In this document: positions 41,577 through 54,071 of the stretch, in pieces
How positions within the stretch are numbered: position 1 is the stretch's first letter
Layout: each line of letters opens with the position of its first letter
The notes under the pieces: generated by a model
What the model was told of the DNA's origin: nothing
Databases searched by the model: none
What the model saw: only the letters and a program-made list of their open reading frames with translations
Position numbers and translations under genes: made by a program
From: Hymenochaete sp. R1
Lineage: Eukaryota > Basidiomycota > Agaricomycetes > Hymenochaetales > Hymenochaetaceae
Reading direction: 5' to 3'
NCBI GenBank assembly: GCA_019400425.1
Contig: JAFREE010000005.1
Span: forward strand, 310,001 to 374,000
DNA length: 64,000 bases

Positions 41577-44500
41577 TCACGGGCCAGGTCCATTCCTCGT
41601 CAGCGTTCCCGCACCAGCTCCGCCTCCCGGACTCCCAAACCTCTCATACTCATCCGCCCTCAAGAGCGCCTCCTCGAAGTCCTGCATCAGATCCATCACT
41701 CTCCGTTGGAACACCTCCTTTACCTCTGCCCTGCTCCTAAACTCACCCGCACGAACTCGGAGCCTCTCCTCTTTCGCGCGGTCAGCAGCGAGGTAGAACG
41801 ACGATTGAGGCGTAGAGCTAGAAGAGTGGGGAACGAGCGACGTTGAGGTCGTGATGGTAGACGAGGACGACGTGAGGGAGTTCGAAGTAGTCGTCAGAGC
41901 GAGGGAATTGGTAGGCGGTGACATGGCCTCCCGACGTCCGTGTTTTGGTGCAGCCGGAGCTGAAGAATAAGTGCTAGTTGGCGGCACCCAGAACTTGGAG
42001 CCCTTCCCAGACGCTGCGCCACCATTCCGATCTTTCGACCCCAAGCCATTGCCATCGACCCCATCACCAAATGCAGCAAACGTCGAGTCAATCCCGACAG
42101 GCGGCAAACCCGCATTAGCAGACGACGCTGAAGAAGACGTCGCCGCCAACCGCCCATTCATGCCCCTGATCGTGCTTGGATCAAATCCGTTCCCATACCC
42201 ATCATGCCTCGACATGGAACTCGACCTAGACGACGTCGCACTCGGACTCTTGCTCGATCCGCCTCCATTGGCACTCGGCGTTCTTCCATGATTCCGGTCC
42301 CGTTCCTTATCGCGCTCATTCGAATTGGGTTGCCAGAACATGTTGGCTTGCGTCGATGGTTGTTGGCCGATGACGACCGCAGCCGCAGCTTGCGTAAGCT
42401 TACTGTCCTTCTCCCTTTCGCGTTCCCTGAACCCGTGGCCATGACCATGGCCATGATGCGCAAACAACGAGTGCGCCTCTTTCGAATGCTGCTGCGCATA
42501 GGGATCCGTAGATGATGAAGATGCATTCCTCGAGATCGCGCGACTGCTGGTTTGAGATGTGGCCGCAGTAGACGTGAACCCACCATTAGGAGACATCGGT
42601 GAGAACGGCGTGAAGGGCGACGTTACCGTCGAGCCAGACGTGCTCGGACTCATAATAGAAACAGAGATTGAGTTCGAAGCTGAAACTGGCGGTGCGGATG
42701 TGTTGGCACGCTGAGAATGCTGATTGCTGCTGTCGCTGCTAGGATTGGAATTGGAGGGGTGGTCTACCGAGGATGTCTTGGAAGACTCGTGTGCGTGCGG
42801 CTAGATATGCGAAAAATCGATGGAGATAAGGGAGAGGTGGAGGGGAATGGGGAAAAAGAAACGCGAGTCAGTGATCGGTTCTTTGCCTCGTGTCAAACGC
42901 GTTTTAAGCACAAATAGAAGTGAGAAGAAAGAGGGGATATAAAACAAAGGCGCTGGGTATCAAGATAACAAGAGAATATAGAAACAAGGTATCCGCAACA
43001 ACCATGCTCGAGCCATAGGAAACGGGCGAAAAGGAGATGTCTTTCCTGCTCAGTACACGGAGAAAATGCGGAAAGTAGGGGCTATCTGCGCCCTGCGCAG
43101 CGAGGCAGGAACGCCAATAAAATGAATGAAATCGCAGCGCAAAGCATGCACATCTCATCATTAGACCCATCTTCCATCTGACGTAGGGGCGAGGGAGAGA
43201 GCAAACAACGCCATTCCCGTTACGCAGCTCAGTTCCACCCCACTGCCCCAATCAATCAATAAACACACACGCATCCTCCATCGAATCAGCGTGGTGTATT
43301 TGATTTCCACCGGACACCCCACGCAAGACAAGGCGTGCAAACTCATGCCCTCGAACATTGGTGCGTATGAACGTGAAAGCTGGATGAGAGCATGCACGAG
43401 GCGTGAAGGGTGAAGAAGAGAAGAGGGGGAGTGGTCCGAGAGTAAGTCTCCTGACTTGCTCTGTTGACTGACGCGCAGCCCAGCCCAATAGCAGGAATCT
43501 GGACCCCCGCGTCAGACCCGCACTCATTAGTCGCCCGGGACGGAAGGGACGCAGCAATGACGCACTCCTTCCTCTCCCTCTCGACGGCTCACACATCCCC
43601 CGATTGACGGGAGAAGGAGCATGTAACTTCAGGAAGTGTGAAACAGAAGAGGGAACAATAAAAAACAGCTCGTCGCAAATCGAAAAGAATAGAGAAAATG
43701 ATAACGAAAGAAAGCAAGAGAAACCGTAATCTCACCTGCAGGGTAGCGTCACTACCAGCACCAATCCCGCCCTTCTCGGCCCCTCGAGTCGCTTCCACTT
43801 TTCCTGCAGAGCCCTCCGAAGACGACGACGAACTCGATTTGCCGTGCTGGCTCGCAACCGTCGACCCGGCACCAGCATTAGTATTCACCTTGATCTTCTC
43901 GTTCGCTCCCGTCTTCCTTGCCGTTGGCGTGGCCAAATCCGAGTCGTCCTTGGCGCCGTCTTTGAATCTAGACTTGGGCGTCGGCGTCGTGGGCGTGAGC
44001 CCAGCCATCGTAATCCCCAACGCATTCTTCTTCTCGAACGCTGCCGGAGTCGACGATGAATGTGCAGTAGTAGGCGTCGCCGAATCGTCCTTTGCGTGTC
44101 CCTTTCCATTCTTCACGTCTTCAAGCTCCTTCGCGGTGTTAAAATCATTTGCGCTCGAGAGCTGCATCTGGCTATGAATCGACAACGGTCGCGGCCGTCT
44201 CTCCTTCACAGGCCCGTCTTTTTCCTTCTCAAACTTGCTTTCCTTCGTTGTTGGCGCCCCAGTCTGAGAAGAGGCGCTGACACTAGAACCAGCAAGAGCC
44301 TCCTTCCCATTTCCATTCGCGTTCTGCGCGAGCGTATGCACGTGCCCAGAAGAGGGTGCCGGGCTCTGCATATGCGAAGGCTTCGGCGGGATCCAAAGTT
44401 TGTGGTTCTTCTCCTTTTCCCTCGCAGCAGCTGCGGCATCTCCGCTCCCTCCTCCAACTCCGCCTGCCGACCCGTCTTGCACACCCTGTATTTGATTTGG

Positions 44501-47085
44501 GGTAACGGTGCTTTGCGTCGTGGTCGGTACGCTGGTATTGGAGGCGGGGTTCGAAGTCTGGTGTTGGTGTTGGTGTTGAATTTGAGTTTGAGCAAGCTGG
44601 TATGCCTGCGATGGAACCGAGACGGACGCAGGTTTGGCTACTGCAGTCTGGTGTTGCTGTTGTTGCGGCTTCCTAGCACCCGCATTGACATTCACGTTCG
44701 TCCGCGCGGAAGGTCCCCCAGCACTCGATTTCGACTGCGCCTGAGACTGCGTCGGAAGCTGAGGTTGCTTGAAAAGCGGCTGCGTATGGGTATGGGGTTT
44801 CTGAGTTTGGATTTGACTCTGCGTGGGGGTCGGTCCTGATACCGAAGAAGACGCAGACGTAGTCGCAGTCGTGGACGATGCTGCGCCCCCACTCGACTTC
44901 TTTGCATGCACAGGGGCAGGAGCAGGAACAGCAGGCGGAGAAGTAACGACAGGGGCATTCGCTTTTCCGTTGTTGTTCGTGTTTGCGTTCCCGTTCGCCC
45001 CGTTCTTCACTCCTCCTGCAACACCACTTCCGGATGATGCCTCTGCGATGGCGGAGGCAGCCACTCCCCCGGAACCCTGCGATCGTTGATGGGGTTCCGA
45101 AGCAGACTCGGACGCACTCGATCTCCCGAGTCCAGCCAGCAGTTCCGGCCTGGTCCCCACTTTTGGCGAAGTCGACACGCTCGACACGCTCACACCCCTA
45201 TCTTTCTCCTTTTCCTTCTCCCTTCCCGCTCCTGCTGCTGCCGCATCCTTCGCTTTGTTATCTTCTTTCACATCTTGTACTTGCTGAAGTTTTTCTCGCT
45301 TGTCTTTAGGCGACTCCTTGCTCATTTTTGCACTCGTGTTGGACGAAGAGGGAGCCATTGAAGATTCGGAACTGTTACTAGAACTGAAGTTTGAGCTGGC
45401 ACTAGGAATGTCGTTTGTCTTTGGGAGAGAGATGGTATGAGACGCAGTTGAGCGAGCGAATATAGAAGGGGGTGCGGAAGGCTTGTGTACGTGAGAGTCT
45501 TTCCCCTTGCTGTCCTTTTCTTCATGGGCGTGGTCTGCTGTTTATGGTCCGAATGACGTGTATGTAAACCCGAGCGCGTGTGCGCGTGCATGTATGCGAT
45601 TCGAGTGAGGCGACGTAACGAGGTGAGATGAAAGCCGGAAGGCCGAGAACGGAGCGTGCAAAGAGACAGGCAAGTCAGCAATCAAAATCACAATCTTATC
45701 ATCTAGTGAAAAAAAAAAACGGAGACAAAGCAATAAGCAGGGGGGAAAGCGAAGGAAAGGAAGTGACTGTATGCGCTGCTTTTTTCCTCAATCATACATG
45801 AAAAGTGGGGTAATTGGCCAAGGATGGATAAAGGAAAACTCAGCGCCGAGTAGGCGATAGAAAGCACCGCAGCAGGAATACAAATTGAAAGATCGAGATG
45901 ATTGAACACAAAACCCGAACACGCACCATTGCTCGTGCCCGCGGACGATTTATGATTCTGAGTTTGTCCTTGGACAACTCCGTGGTTATGTCCAAGACCG
46001 GTCTTACCGGGTGCAGGACCACGATGTGCTGTTTGCGCAGACGTCACCTTCGCTTTTGCGTTCGTCGCGCCAGCGTCATGGGAAAACGCAGGAATGGGAC
46101 GCGACCCAGACGAACTTGATGATGAGCGCGGCGCTGATGACGAAATTCCAGTCGATGCTGATTGGCCAGATGGACGCTCATTCTCCTCTTCAGTCGACGA
46201 CCCGTCCGAGTCTGATTCTGAGTCATCATCCTCGTCGCTTTCATCGGAGGACGATACGTCCGTGCGTGAGCCGGACCCTGAAGTATGATGATGCGCATGG
46301 TTGTGGTGGCCATGTTGGGTTGACTGGACTGAGTGTATATTGCTCACGGTCGCTGAGCGGCTGCGGGCATGGGCAATTGCGGGCGCAGACGGGGTTGGTG
46401 TTGGGGTGACTGAATGAGATGATGAAGCTGAGCCTGAACCTGAGCTTGAATTGGAACTGGTTGCAGGCATATGCGGTGCTGATAAAGATGAACCAGTAGC
46501 TGAGTTGGAACCTGAGCCGGAAGATGAGGACGATGAAGTAGCAAGGGCGGAAATGAATGCTGAGCTGGACCCAGAGCCTGAACCTGAACCTGAACTAGAG
46601 CTGGGACTAGGACCCGATGATGAAGGCACGCTAGGACCCGCGCTCGAGCCACTGGGACCCACTCCCATTCTCCCTCTCTGTTTAAGCTGCTTTGCTTCCA
46701 TTACGACCTGCGCTTCGACTTGCCTCTCCATACTCTTCCCAATCTCCTCCATCTCTTCTAGAAATTTAACGAGCATCTCCTCCTTGACGCGATCTGACCG
46801 ACCATCCGCCTCAAGTAGGAGGGTCTGTGCAGCCTGTTCCACAATTTCTTCAAAATGACCTGCACCTCGGATAGCGAGCTGGCGGCGGGCTGCAGCGACG
46901 ACGCTGGTCGTAGCGGAGAAGGGTGTGGTACGGTCATAGTGAGAAGCAAAATCGCCCTCTTTGGGGAGAGCGATACTGAAAAGGTCGTTAGCGGGCGAGG
47001 GGTGCTGGGACGAAGAGGCAGAAGCGGGATTAGAAGACGAAGCCAGGGAAGGCTTGGACGATGAACTTTGTGGTGCTGGGGCCAT
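41577..47085 (-). CDS. Large Ser-rich disordered protein, about 1394 aa, three exons
   Basis: The exons are 47085-45927, 45537-43736 and 42800-41577; phases match at both junctions (1 and 0). The start MAPAPQSSSSKPS is followed by an ordered N-terminal region (about residues 35-150): DLFSIALPKEGDFASHYDR, AARRQLAIRGAGHFEEIVEQA and a helix near MVKFLEEMEEIGKSME. Most of the rest is Ser/Gly/Gln/Asn-rich low complexity with short H-G repeats. A second ordered helix (EERLRVRAGEFRSRAEVKEVF) lies near the C-terminus, followed by MDLMQDFEEALLRADEY. Intron 2 is 935 nt, unusually long here, so two separate genes (split at MAPSSSNTSAK, 45358, or within intron 2) cannot be excluded. The C-terminal end is uncertain. 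No function is recognised. Confidence 0.6.
42801..43735 (-). other. 935-nt intron within the large Ser-rich protein gene
   Basis: The donor CTGCAG|GTGAG at 43735 and acceptor ATATCTAG at 42801 join in phase 0. The length is about ten times that of most introns in the window. No convincing open exon was found inside on either strand. It may instead mark a boundary between two genes. Confidence 0.4.
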
Positions 47086-50000
47086 CGTTCGTGGTTCTGA
47101 TTCGAAATTCTCTCTAGTTGGTGGGTGAGAACTTTTTTGGCGAGTGCGGTGGTAGGGCAAGGGTGAGGTGTTTGAGGGATGGGTGAGAAAGCCCTCTCGA
47201 GTCCGAACGAGCCAGAGACGGCTTTAATAGGAGAATATGAGCTGTGGATGAGCTGTACGGTTGATGTGCGGGAGAAGGGAAGAAAGGGCAGAGTGTGTGA
47301 GCAAAACGCGACAAGAGAGGGGGGAAAGTTGATGGTCCCCCAACGACGGAGAGTGACTCACCACAGCGCGTAGTAAGTAGAGAAGACACAAAAAGGAGAT
47401 ACGGCTGATGAGTCGTCAGGGACAGACAGGAGCTCCTTATATCGCGTGTCTTGTGAGATATAGGTTGGGCAGAGATAATCTGGTCAATTGGGTGAAGTTG
47501 TGGTCGGGTGGTTGATGTGAAAAGGTCGAGAGAGAGCAATAGATATGAATAAAAGGTGGCAGGGATATATAGTGCTATAAAAGACACGAGAGAGAAGCAG
47601 AGAAACAGAGAGATGAAAGCACGCAGACGATGACGAGCGACGACGTGGACGACGTGGACGACGACGACGGAGGGTGGAGGAGGTGGTGGTAAGAAGGAGA
47701 GAGAGAGAGGAGAACCAGAGGTCCAACCAAATAAATTTCTTTAATTCGATAATAAAATAAAATAAAATAAATAAAAACCGGTGGCCCTTCGCCCAAGGAA
47801 GTGGCTGTGAGTACCCGTGCTGCTGAATGCGTCCATGACCCAAATCCAGCATACACTCACCCACCGCCGCCCGCTGGTCTCCTGGTCTCTCCTACTAGTA
47901 GTAGTCCTCCCCAACTTCTCAATTCAATCTCCAGAAAGGGGCTCATCTGAACTGGCTCATCTCATCTCCCAATATTAATCTCGTAGGTATTAGCAGTATT
48001 ATTATCACCTCTTTGACTCGACGACCGTGTAATCAAGTAATCAAGTAATAATGCTGCGCTCAGCTCAGCAACACCCATACCCATTTCAGTCGAAATTGCT
48101 CAATGTCTCGCACTATCCGGAACCAAAAAATACGTGTAAGCGGGCCCGCTCTTGCTCCCGCTCCAGTAGAGTAGAGAGCAGCCACCACCCTGACTAGTGA
48201 GACATCCACGGAACCAAACACACGCACAATCAGCTAGCTACTAAACTATCTCGATCCACTCCACCCTACTACCACTACCAGTGTCAGTGTCAGTGCTGCG
48301 CTGCACTGCTAAAATCGTTTCTATCAAAAGATACACGAGTCTAACGTTGTCGAAACACGCGCTACTGTCTCTCATCTCAGTTTATACATCAACCTTCCAT
48401 TGAGTATCCGACGCTAATATTAACTATAACTACTATAAGTTACACGCACACGTCTTGGTATGATACCAGATACGTCGTTCGATAGCGGAATTCCGGTCTC
48501 ATCTAAATGAACTACACGCGGTCCAGTCCACGTCTCTAGGCTGCCAGTGGCAGTTGCGTAGCCTGAGACCACCCCGAGTCATCTACATCTAAGACGAGAC
48601 GAGACGGCGAGACGAATACAAGCTATTGAATAACAAAATACAACCCAAAACCGTCCGAATCAAGTCCGAACAAAGAACTCGAGTACTAGTTAAGCTTCGT
48701 TTTCGCCAGGCTGCCAGTGAGGGTCCGAGTCCTCGACTCCTCGGCACCGAATCCGAATCCGAAGCCCTCGACCCAATCCCAATCCCGAAAGCTCGAGGCT
48801 GCGTGTGGCGCCGCACAGCCCAAGCATATATAAGCTAAGCTTAGGGTGCATCGTACCTAATCCCCTTCTCCTCCGAGTCCGAGTCCAAATCCGAGTCTCC
48901 GCATACAATAGTGCAAAGACGCCCGTCCTCGTCCTCGTTTCCATCATCCGGGTCGCAGTCACGGTCGAGCTTGAACTTGAAGTCAGGTTCCGACCCTATC
49001 GCACTCATGCTGTATTCAAGGTTGTCGGAGTCCACAATTAGTAAAACCCTTTATTCAATGCTTTAAAAAAGTGAGAATAATATAATATTCGACTCGATCT
49101 TCACATGGCTTGGCGCTTGGCTATATCGGTATATCAACACATTCATTTAGACGCGCATACTACTGGTAGTAAGCGCCCGACGCCCGTCCCGCACTCTCTC
49201 CGGCAGTTTCCGCCCAGTGCAACGACTCCAATCTCCAGAGTCCCAAAGTCCCAGAATCCCAGAATCCCAGCGGGTCTCAAACTTGTAGTCTCCAAAGCTT
49301 TGTATGAACCCCAATACAAATTCAAAGTCAACATCCAGCCCCTTCTCTGAAATTTCCGTCCCACGACTGCCGACTGCCGACCACCGTGGACCAACCTCAG
49401 TCCAAGTCGAACCTCCTGCCAGTGTGGCACCAAACATTAATATTGACACACGTAAAAAACTGTAGGCGCTCAATCCACCGACGGGCTCAGGCTTCGATAC
49501 CAAAACCAGTACGAATACCAATACCAATGATTATCATCATCATGATAATAGTAATGATAAAGACCAGAACAGAACAGACCCACTCCCCTCCCTCGTGTCC
49601 CACACAGTTCCCCAGTTCCCGAGTTCCCGAGTTCAAGTTCAAGTACACGTACCGAAGTCACTGACAATCAAGTTGAAAAGTAAAAGTGAAAAGGTCGAAG
49701 TACCAGTACCAGTACCAGTACCAGTGCCACTGGACGTTAGGCGCCCGTGCCTAGTAGTAACAGCAAGAGTAAGACCCGCCTTAATGCCGACTCGCATATC
49801 AATGATCAATGGTCAATGCTTAGACGCCCGCCGCACGACACTCCGTTTCCGAAGTCCGAAGTCCGAAATGCTAGTCCCTAAGACTCCCTTGGGCCTTTAA
49901 GATAGGAGAAACCAAGAACTCACGTTTAGACGCACAGAGCAACGCAACGCAGCGCATCGCATCGCAAAAAAAGAAATGACGTTCGAGATCCAGAGACGAA

Positions 50001-51791
50001 AGAGATCATATCATATATCCCATCCCATACCGTATACCGTACCAAAAAAAAAAATCAGTACCGCCCCATACATACGTGCACGACGCATGGGCCATATCAA
50101 AGAAAGTAAGAAAGAAAGAAAGAAGGCTTCGATGTGATGTATGCGATGCGATGTTATGATATTGAGTATTGTGTATTGGATGTTGTAAGTGAGGAACATG
50201 GGGGCTTGGAACTTGTAATTTGGGAGTGTACGGAGGATGTGAAGATGAGGGATGAGGGGGCGGTGAGATGAGGTGAGAAGCGGCGGGATTGAAAGAGACG
50301 GAGAGGGAGGGTAGTGGTAATAGAGCCATACACTCGAGATGGTACAGAAGCGAAAAGAAAGAAAGAAAGGCGAACAAAAAAAGACGATCACCGACGAGAT
50401 GGGATGAGACAGACACAATGAACAACGAGTAACCGAAACACCTTGCACGCACACGCGTTTAACATCCACATCAACACGAACATCAACACGAACACGAAAA
50501 AAAGAAAAAGAAAAATCGATAAACGTGCTCCATCCAAACGGGGGCGTGGGACGTGGGACGCGTGTCGGTCGGAGGAGGGTCCCCGGCGTTCTACCCATCC
50601 ACTCATCCACCCATGAAAAGAAACACAACACAACACAACGCAACGCAACGTCGAGCGAGTCCGGCTTGGCTTGTAGAATATGACCGATCGAGATCGTCGA
50701 GCGCAGATGAAGGTGATACGGCGACGCGACAACATCCCACATTCCAAACCATTCCAGCGCCACGACGCTTTTTCCACGTGTACTAGTACTGACCTGACCC
50801 GACCCACTTCGAGTGCCGTGGCCGTGCTATCTTTCGCCAGTCCACGCGCCGGCCAACCTCCATCCCCCTCGACCTGACGAAAATGCGAAATGAAAAGGGG
50901 ATGATGCAGTTTGTAGATTGTAGATTGAACGTGGCACGGAAGGGGAGGGAAGGGAAGGGAAAAGGGTGAAGTACAGGAGATGCCAGTGCGAACGGATGAA
51001 AGAAAAGGAGACTAAGGCATCCGCAGCACAAACGCGAAACGCTAAACACAAAAAAGGTTGAAGAAGGGGAAAAGAAAAGAAAGAAAAAAGAAAACATTAA
51101 ATACGTGAACGAAAAGGCAGGAATGAACGGTTGGGGATGTATGGTCGTCGTGATACGATGATATGATATATGGTGTTGCAGAAAAGGCAAAAAGAAAGAA
51201 GAAAAGAAAAAGCAGAAAAGGGAAATATAGAAAAAAAAACAGAAATCATTGATCGGTGGGATTGGGATTGGGATATTGAATATTGCTCGAAACATAGAAT
51301 GGAGGAATATAACGAGAAACGAGATGAGACGAGAAGGAAAGAAAAAAGAGAAATGGTTGCAGGGGTTAAGTTGTGTGTGATTGTGATTGTGACTGATTGC
51401 ATGGTATGTATGCGCCGATCGAGAAAGAAGACGACAGAAAGATAAAAGACCAGAGATGAGAGAGATGAGATGGAAGAAAGGGACCAGAAATAAGAGGGAG
51501 GCGAGAACATGAATATGCACAATACGAGGATGAAGATGAGAAATGAAGAGAAAAGGGCAGGATGGTTGATGTTGAGGACTACACAGAGTGGGCTTGCAGC
51601 AGCTGAGAGAAATAGAAAGAAGACGTCGACGGAAGATGTCATCCATCCATCTCGATCAATCGGAACCGAGTCCTGTAATACGCACGGCCATTAATATCCT
51701 AACCCCACCCAAAGTCAGAACGAAACAACGCACAAAAACACATCCTTCGACGAGCGAGCCGAAGAAAATGAACGAGAAATGAAAAATGCAT
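47086..51791. other. 4.7-kb intergenic region
   Basis: No supported gene. 47100-47860 is the promoter side of the large minus-strand gene, T/C-rich in its sense. 48.0-49.9 kb has many very short direct repeats, for example five CCAGTA units near 49700 and repeated TCCCAGAA near 49245-49270. 50.0-51.7 kb is A/G-rich on the plus strand, i.e. T/C-rich in the sense of the gene ending at 51792. No tRNA or mobile element was recognised. Confidence 0.45.
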
Positions 51792-54071
51792 CTACGCACT
51801 GATCTGTAAGTCTACGCGAAGCTGCGAGGCATAGCGGTCTAGCACGACGCCATACAACATCTTCCCGTGGTCCCGGCGGTTCGAATACTGTCTCGGAGCG
51901 TCGACCTCGACGTCCACCGCCTTTCCTTTGCCCTTGTCCTTCGCGGTCAACACCGCAGCCTCGTCATCGTCGTCGTCATCATCGTCGTCGTCGTGGTGAT
52001 GCGAGCGTTGAGAATGGTGCGAATGATGCGAGCGTGAGCGCGGAGCCACGATAGGTTCCGCGGGCGGCGGGGCGTCTTCTTCCACGAGCGCGCTCCGCCC
52101 TGAGCTCGTACGCGACCCCAGACCCTGCGTCGCGCCAATCCTTGCCCGTATCATGCTACTACTGAGCCTGCCCATGCTCGGCGCAACCGGCCGATCGGGG
52201 GGCAGTGCAGGCGCAGATACGGGCACCTGCACCTCATCCGATTCCTGCTCCGGCTCGCGATCGTCGACGAGCTCCTTCCCTTTCCCGCGCCCTGACGACG
52301 ACATCGAATGAAATGCGTCGGAGGGGATGGGCGGCACGCTGGGTGCACGTGGGTGGTGTCCTGCAGCAGACGCGACTCTGTGCCTTGCGTAGCCACTTGC
52401 TGAGCTGACAGGGCCGGGTGTATGCGCTCTCCTGCCACCGAGGGAGGCGTTGTTGAGGTTTCCGGAGCTTGGTGTACGTGCATGCATGTACTGTGAAGAG
52501 TGCAGGTTGCCGTAACTCGGGGTGCGTGCCGCAGCGTACGCGGAGTGTTGAAGGTTACCGGTACTGGGAGTTCTCCCGTAGGCATACGCCCCCGAACCCG
52601 TCGACGGCGAAGGTGTTGCAGCACTCCAGTCCCTCCAGCTTCCACCTCCCCCACTCCCGCTGACCGTCCTGCCAACACTCCCCTCGCCTTCGCCGGTCCC
52701 AGACCTGCCACGCTTGGGTATCGCGATGGGGTTGCTCGCCTTGCCCTGCGGAACGGGATTTGCCGCCGAAGTCGGGGAGGGTGTTCCCGAAGAGGAAGGG
52801 ATCCATCTTGTGTAAGCAGGACTTGCCGGCCTGGCACTTCCGGGCCGGATACCCGGAGCCATTGTATGGACGGCCGGTGAGATGGCACGTCCCAGTCCAG
52901 CGCCTCCTGTCGAAGGGTAAGCGCTTATCGGACGAGCTCCTGCTGCTGTCGATGTATGCGGAGTGCGAGGCAACGTAGGCCCATTTCCGCCATCGAAATG
53001 GACTTTGCTCGGTCTCCGGCCAGCAGAGCTCAGAAGTCCTGGTTGATGGTGCTGTTGCTGTTGCTGCTGCTGAGCCTGACTGCGTAACTGCTGCGAAGAA
53101 GTACGCTTATAGTAGTCTAAGATCTGCTGCTGCTCAGCCCGAGTAGCTTCTGAGGTCTCTTCAGGACGCCAAGTCCATTCACCGTCACCTTCCTCCTCGC
53201 CTTCTTCGTCGTCCTCAACGAGCACACCCCTCATCCGCCCTGCTGCCCCGTCGATCCCGGAAGCAATGGGACGCGATTCCGAATTCTTCTTCCTCTCCTC
53301 CACCGCCCTCCTAATCTCCTCATCCATCTCGTGGCGATAACGTGCGGCCCTATGCTGAAATTCCTCACGAAGTCGTGCCTCTTCTGTTATCCGCCCTTCC
53401 TTCCCACCCAAGCTTGCGTCCGAGCTGAACGAATTCGATGAGCCGGAGGACGAAGAAGACGAATCCCGTCGCCTAGCGACAGTACCGCGGTTGAGCCCCT
53501 CATGCGCAAGCGCAGCGCGAAGCCGCTTCTGCATATCTTGCTCGGCTGCTCTGACGCGCTGGCGATATCGCTGGACCGCGTTGTGCTTGATAGGTGCCAT
53601 CCAGCTCTCGTCTTCCGTGGCCGAATGCGGATTTGGTGCGGGGCTATTCCGAGATCCATACGGGAGTGGAGGGGCCGAAGATTCGGTTGGCGTCGGGAGT
53701 GCTGCGGCAGCAGCAGAGGCACTCGAGGTGGATCGATGGCGCGATTGCGAATTGTGCTGGGCCGGCGCGCCTGGCGTAGTCGCACGCGGTATCCATTTCT
53801 GTGTTGACGTCCCGGACGAAGGGACGGTGCTGGCTGGCCTGGCCGGGTTGGTGGAAGAAGTCGATATGGATCGGCTGTGCTTGGAGGCGGATAGTGCAGA
53901 AGATATGCTGTTGGATATGCTGGAGGAGAAGGTGGTGAATGCACTGAAAGTCGGCCTACCAGAGGAATTTGACGTGGGCGTTGATGCCGATGCTGAGCGT
54001 GCTACGAGTGAGGGGTCGACGGATCGGGGTCGGTCCTGGGGCCAGAAACGTCTGGAGGCAGTCGTTGACAT
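51792..54071 (-). CDS. Ser-rich disordered protein with three RTPSxGNL repeats, 759 aa
   Basis: This is a single coding exon starting MSTTASRRFWPQDR. A 5'-UTR intron (GTAAGT at 54160, CCCCAG at 54075) ends three bases before the ATG. Residues 1-170 are Ser/Thr/Ala-rich. An ordered helical part follows (about 175-290): MAPIKHNAVQRYRQRVRAAE, then REEFQHRAARYRHEMDEEIR, and an acidic DDEEGEEE. The middle holds a poly-Gln/His run and then three tandem repeats. A run of 12 Asp follows the His-rich segment near the end. The last 35 residues look ordered again (MLYGVVLDRYASQL). No enzyme motif is seen; an adaptor or cytoskeletal role is a guess. Confidence 0.75.
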   Translation of the reverse strand: MSTTASRRFWPQDRPRSVDPSLVARSASASTPTSNSSGRPTFSAFTTFSSSISNSISSALSASKHSRSISTSSTNPARPASTVPSSGTSTQKWIPRATTPGAPAQHNSQSRHRSTSSASAAAAALPTPTESSAPPLPYGSRNSPAPNPHSATEDESWMAPIKHNAVQRYRQRVRAAEQDMQKRLRAALAHEGLNRGTVARRRDSSSSSSGSSNSFSSDASLGGKEGRITEEARLREEFQHRAARYRHEMDEEIRRAVEERKKNSESRPIASGIDGAAGRMRGVLVEDDEEGEEEGDGEWTWRPEETSEATRAEQQQILDYYKRTSSQQLRSQAQQQQQQQHHQPGLLSSAGRRPSKVHFDGGNGPTLPRTPHTSTAAGARPISAYPSTGGAGLGRAISPAVHTMAPGIRPGSARPASPAYTRWIPSSSGTPSPTSAANPVPQGKASNPIAIPKRGRSGTGEGEGSVGRTVSGSGGGGSWRDWSAATPSPSTGSGAYAYGRTPSTGNLQHSAYAAARTPSYGNLHSSQYMHARTPSSGNLNNASLGGRRAHTPGPVSSASGYARHRVASAAGHHPRAPSVPPIPSDAFHSMSSSGRGKGKELVDDREPEQESDEVQVPVSAPALPPDRPVAPSMGRLSSSMIRARIGATQGLGSRTSSGRSALVEEDAPPPAEPIVAPRSRSHHSHHSQRSHHHDDDDDDDDDDEAAVLTAKDKGKGKAVDVEVDAPRQYSNRRDHGKMLYGVVLDRYASQLRVDLQISA
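52448..52590 (-). repeat. Three in-frame repeats (RTPSxGNL plus a spacer) inside the 759-aa protein
   Basis: Three units of about 15 codons read YGRTPSTGNL, AARTPSYGNL and HARTPSSGNL, each followed by five to six variable residues. The Arg-x-x-Ser-Pro-like context suggests a phosphorylation or binding motif in tandem. Confidence 0.7.
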
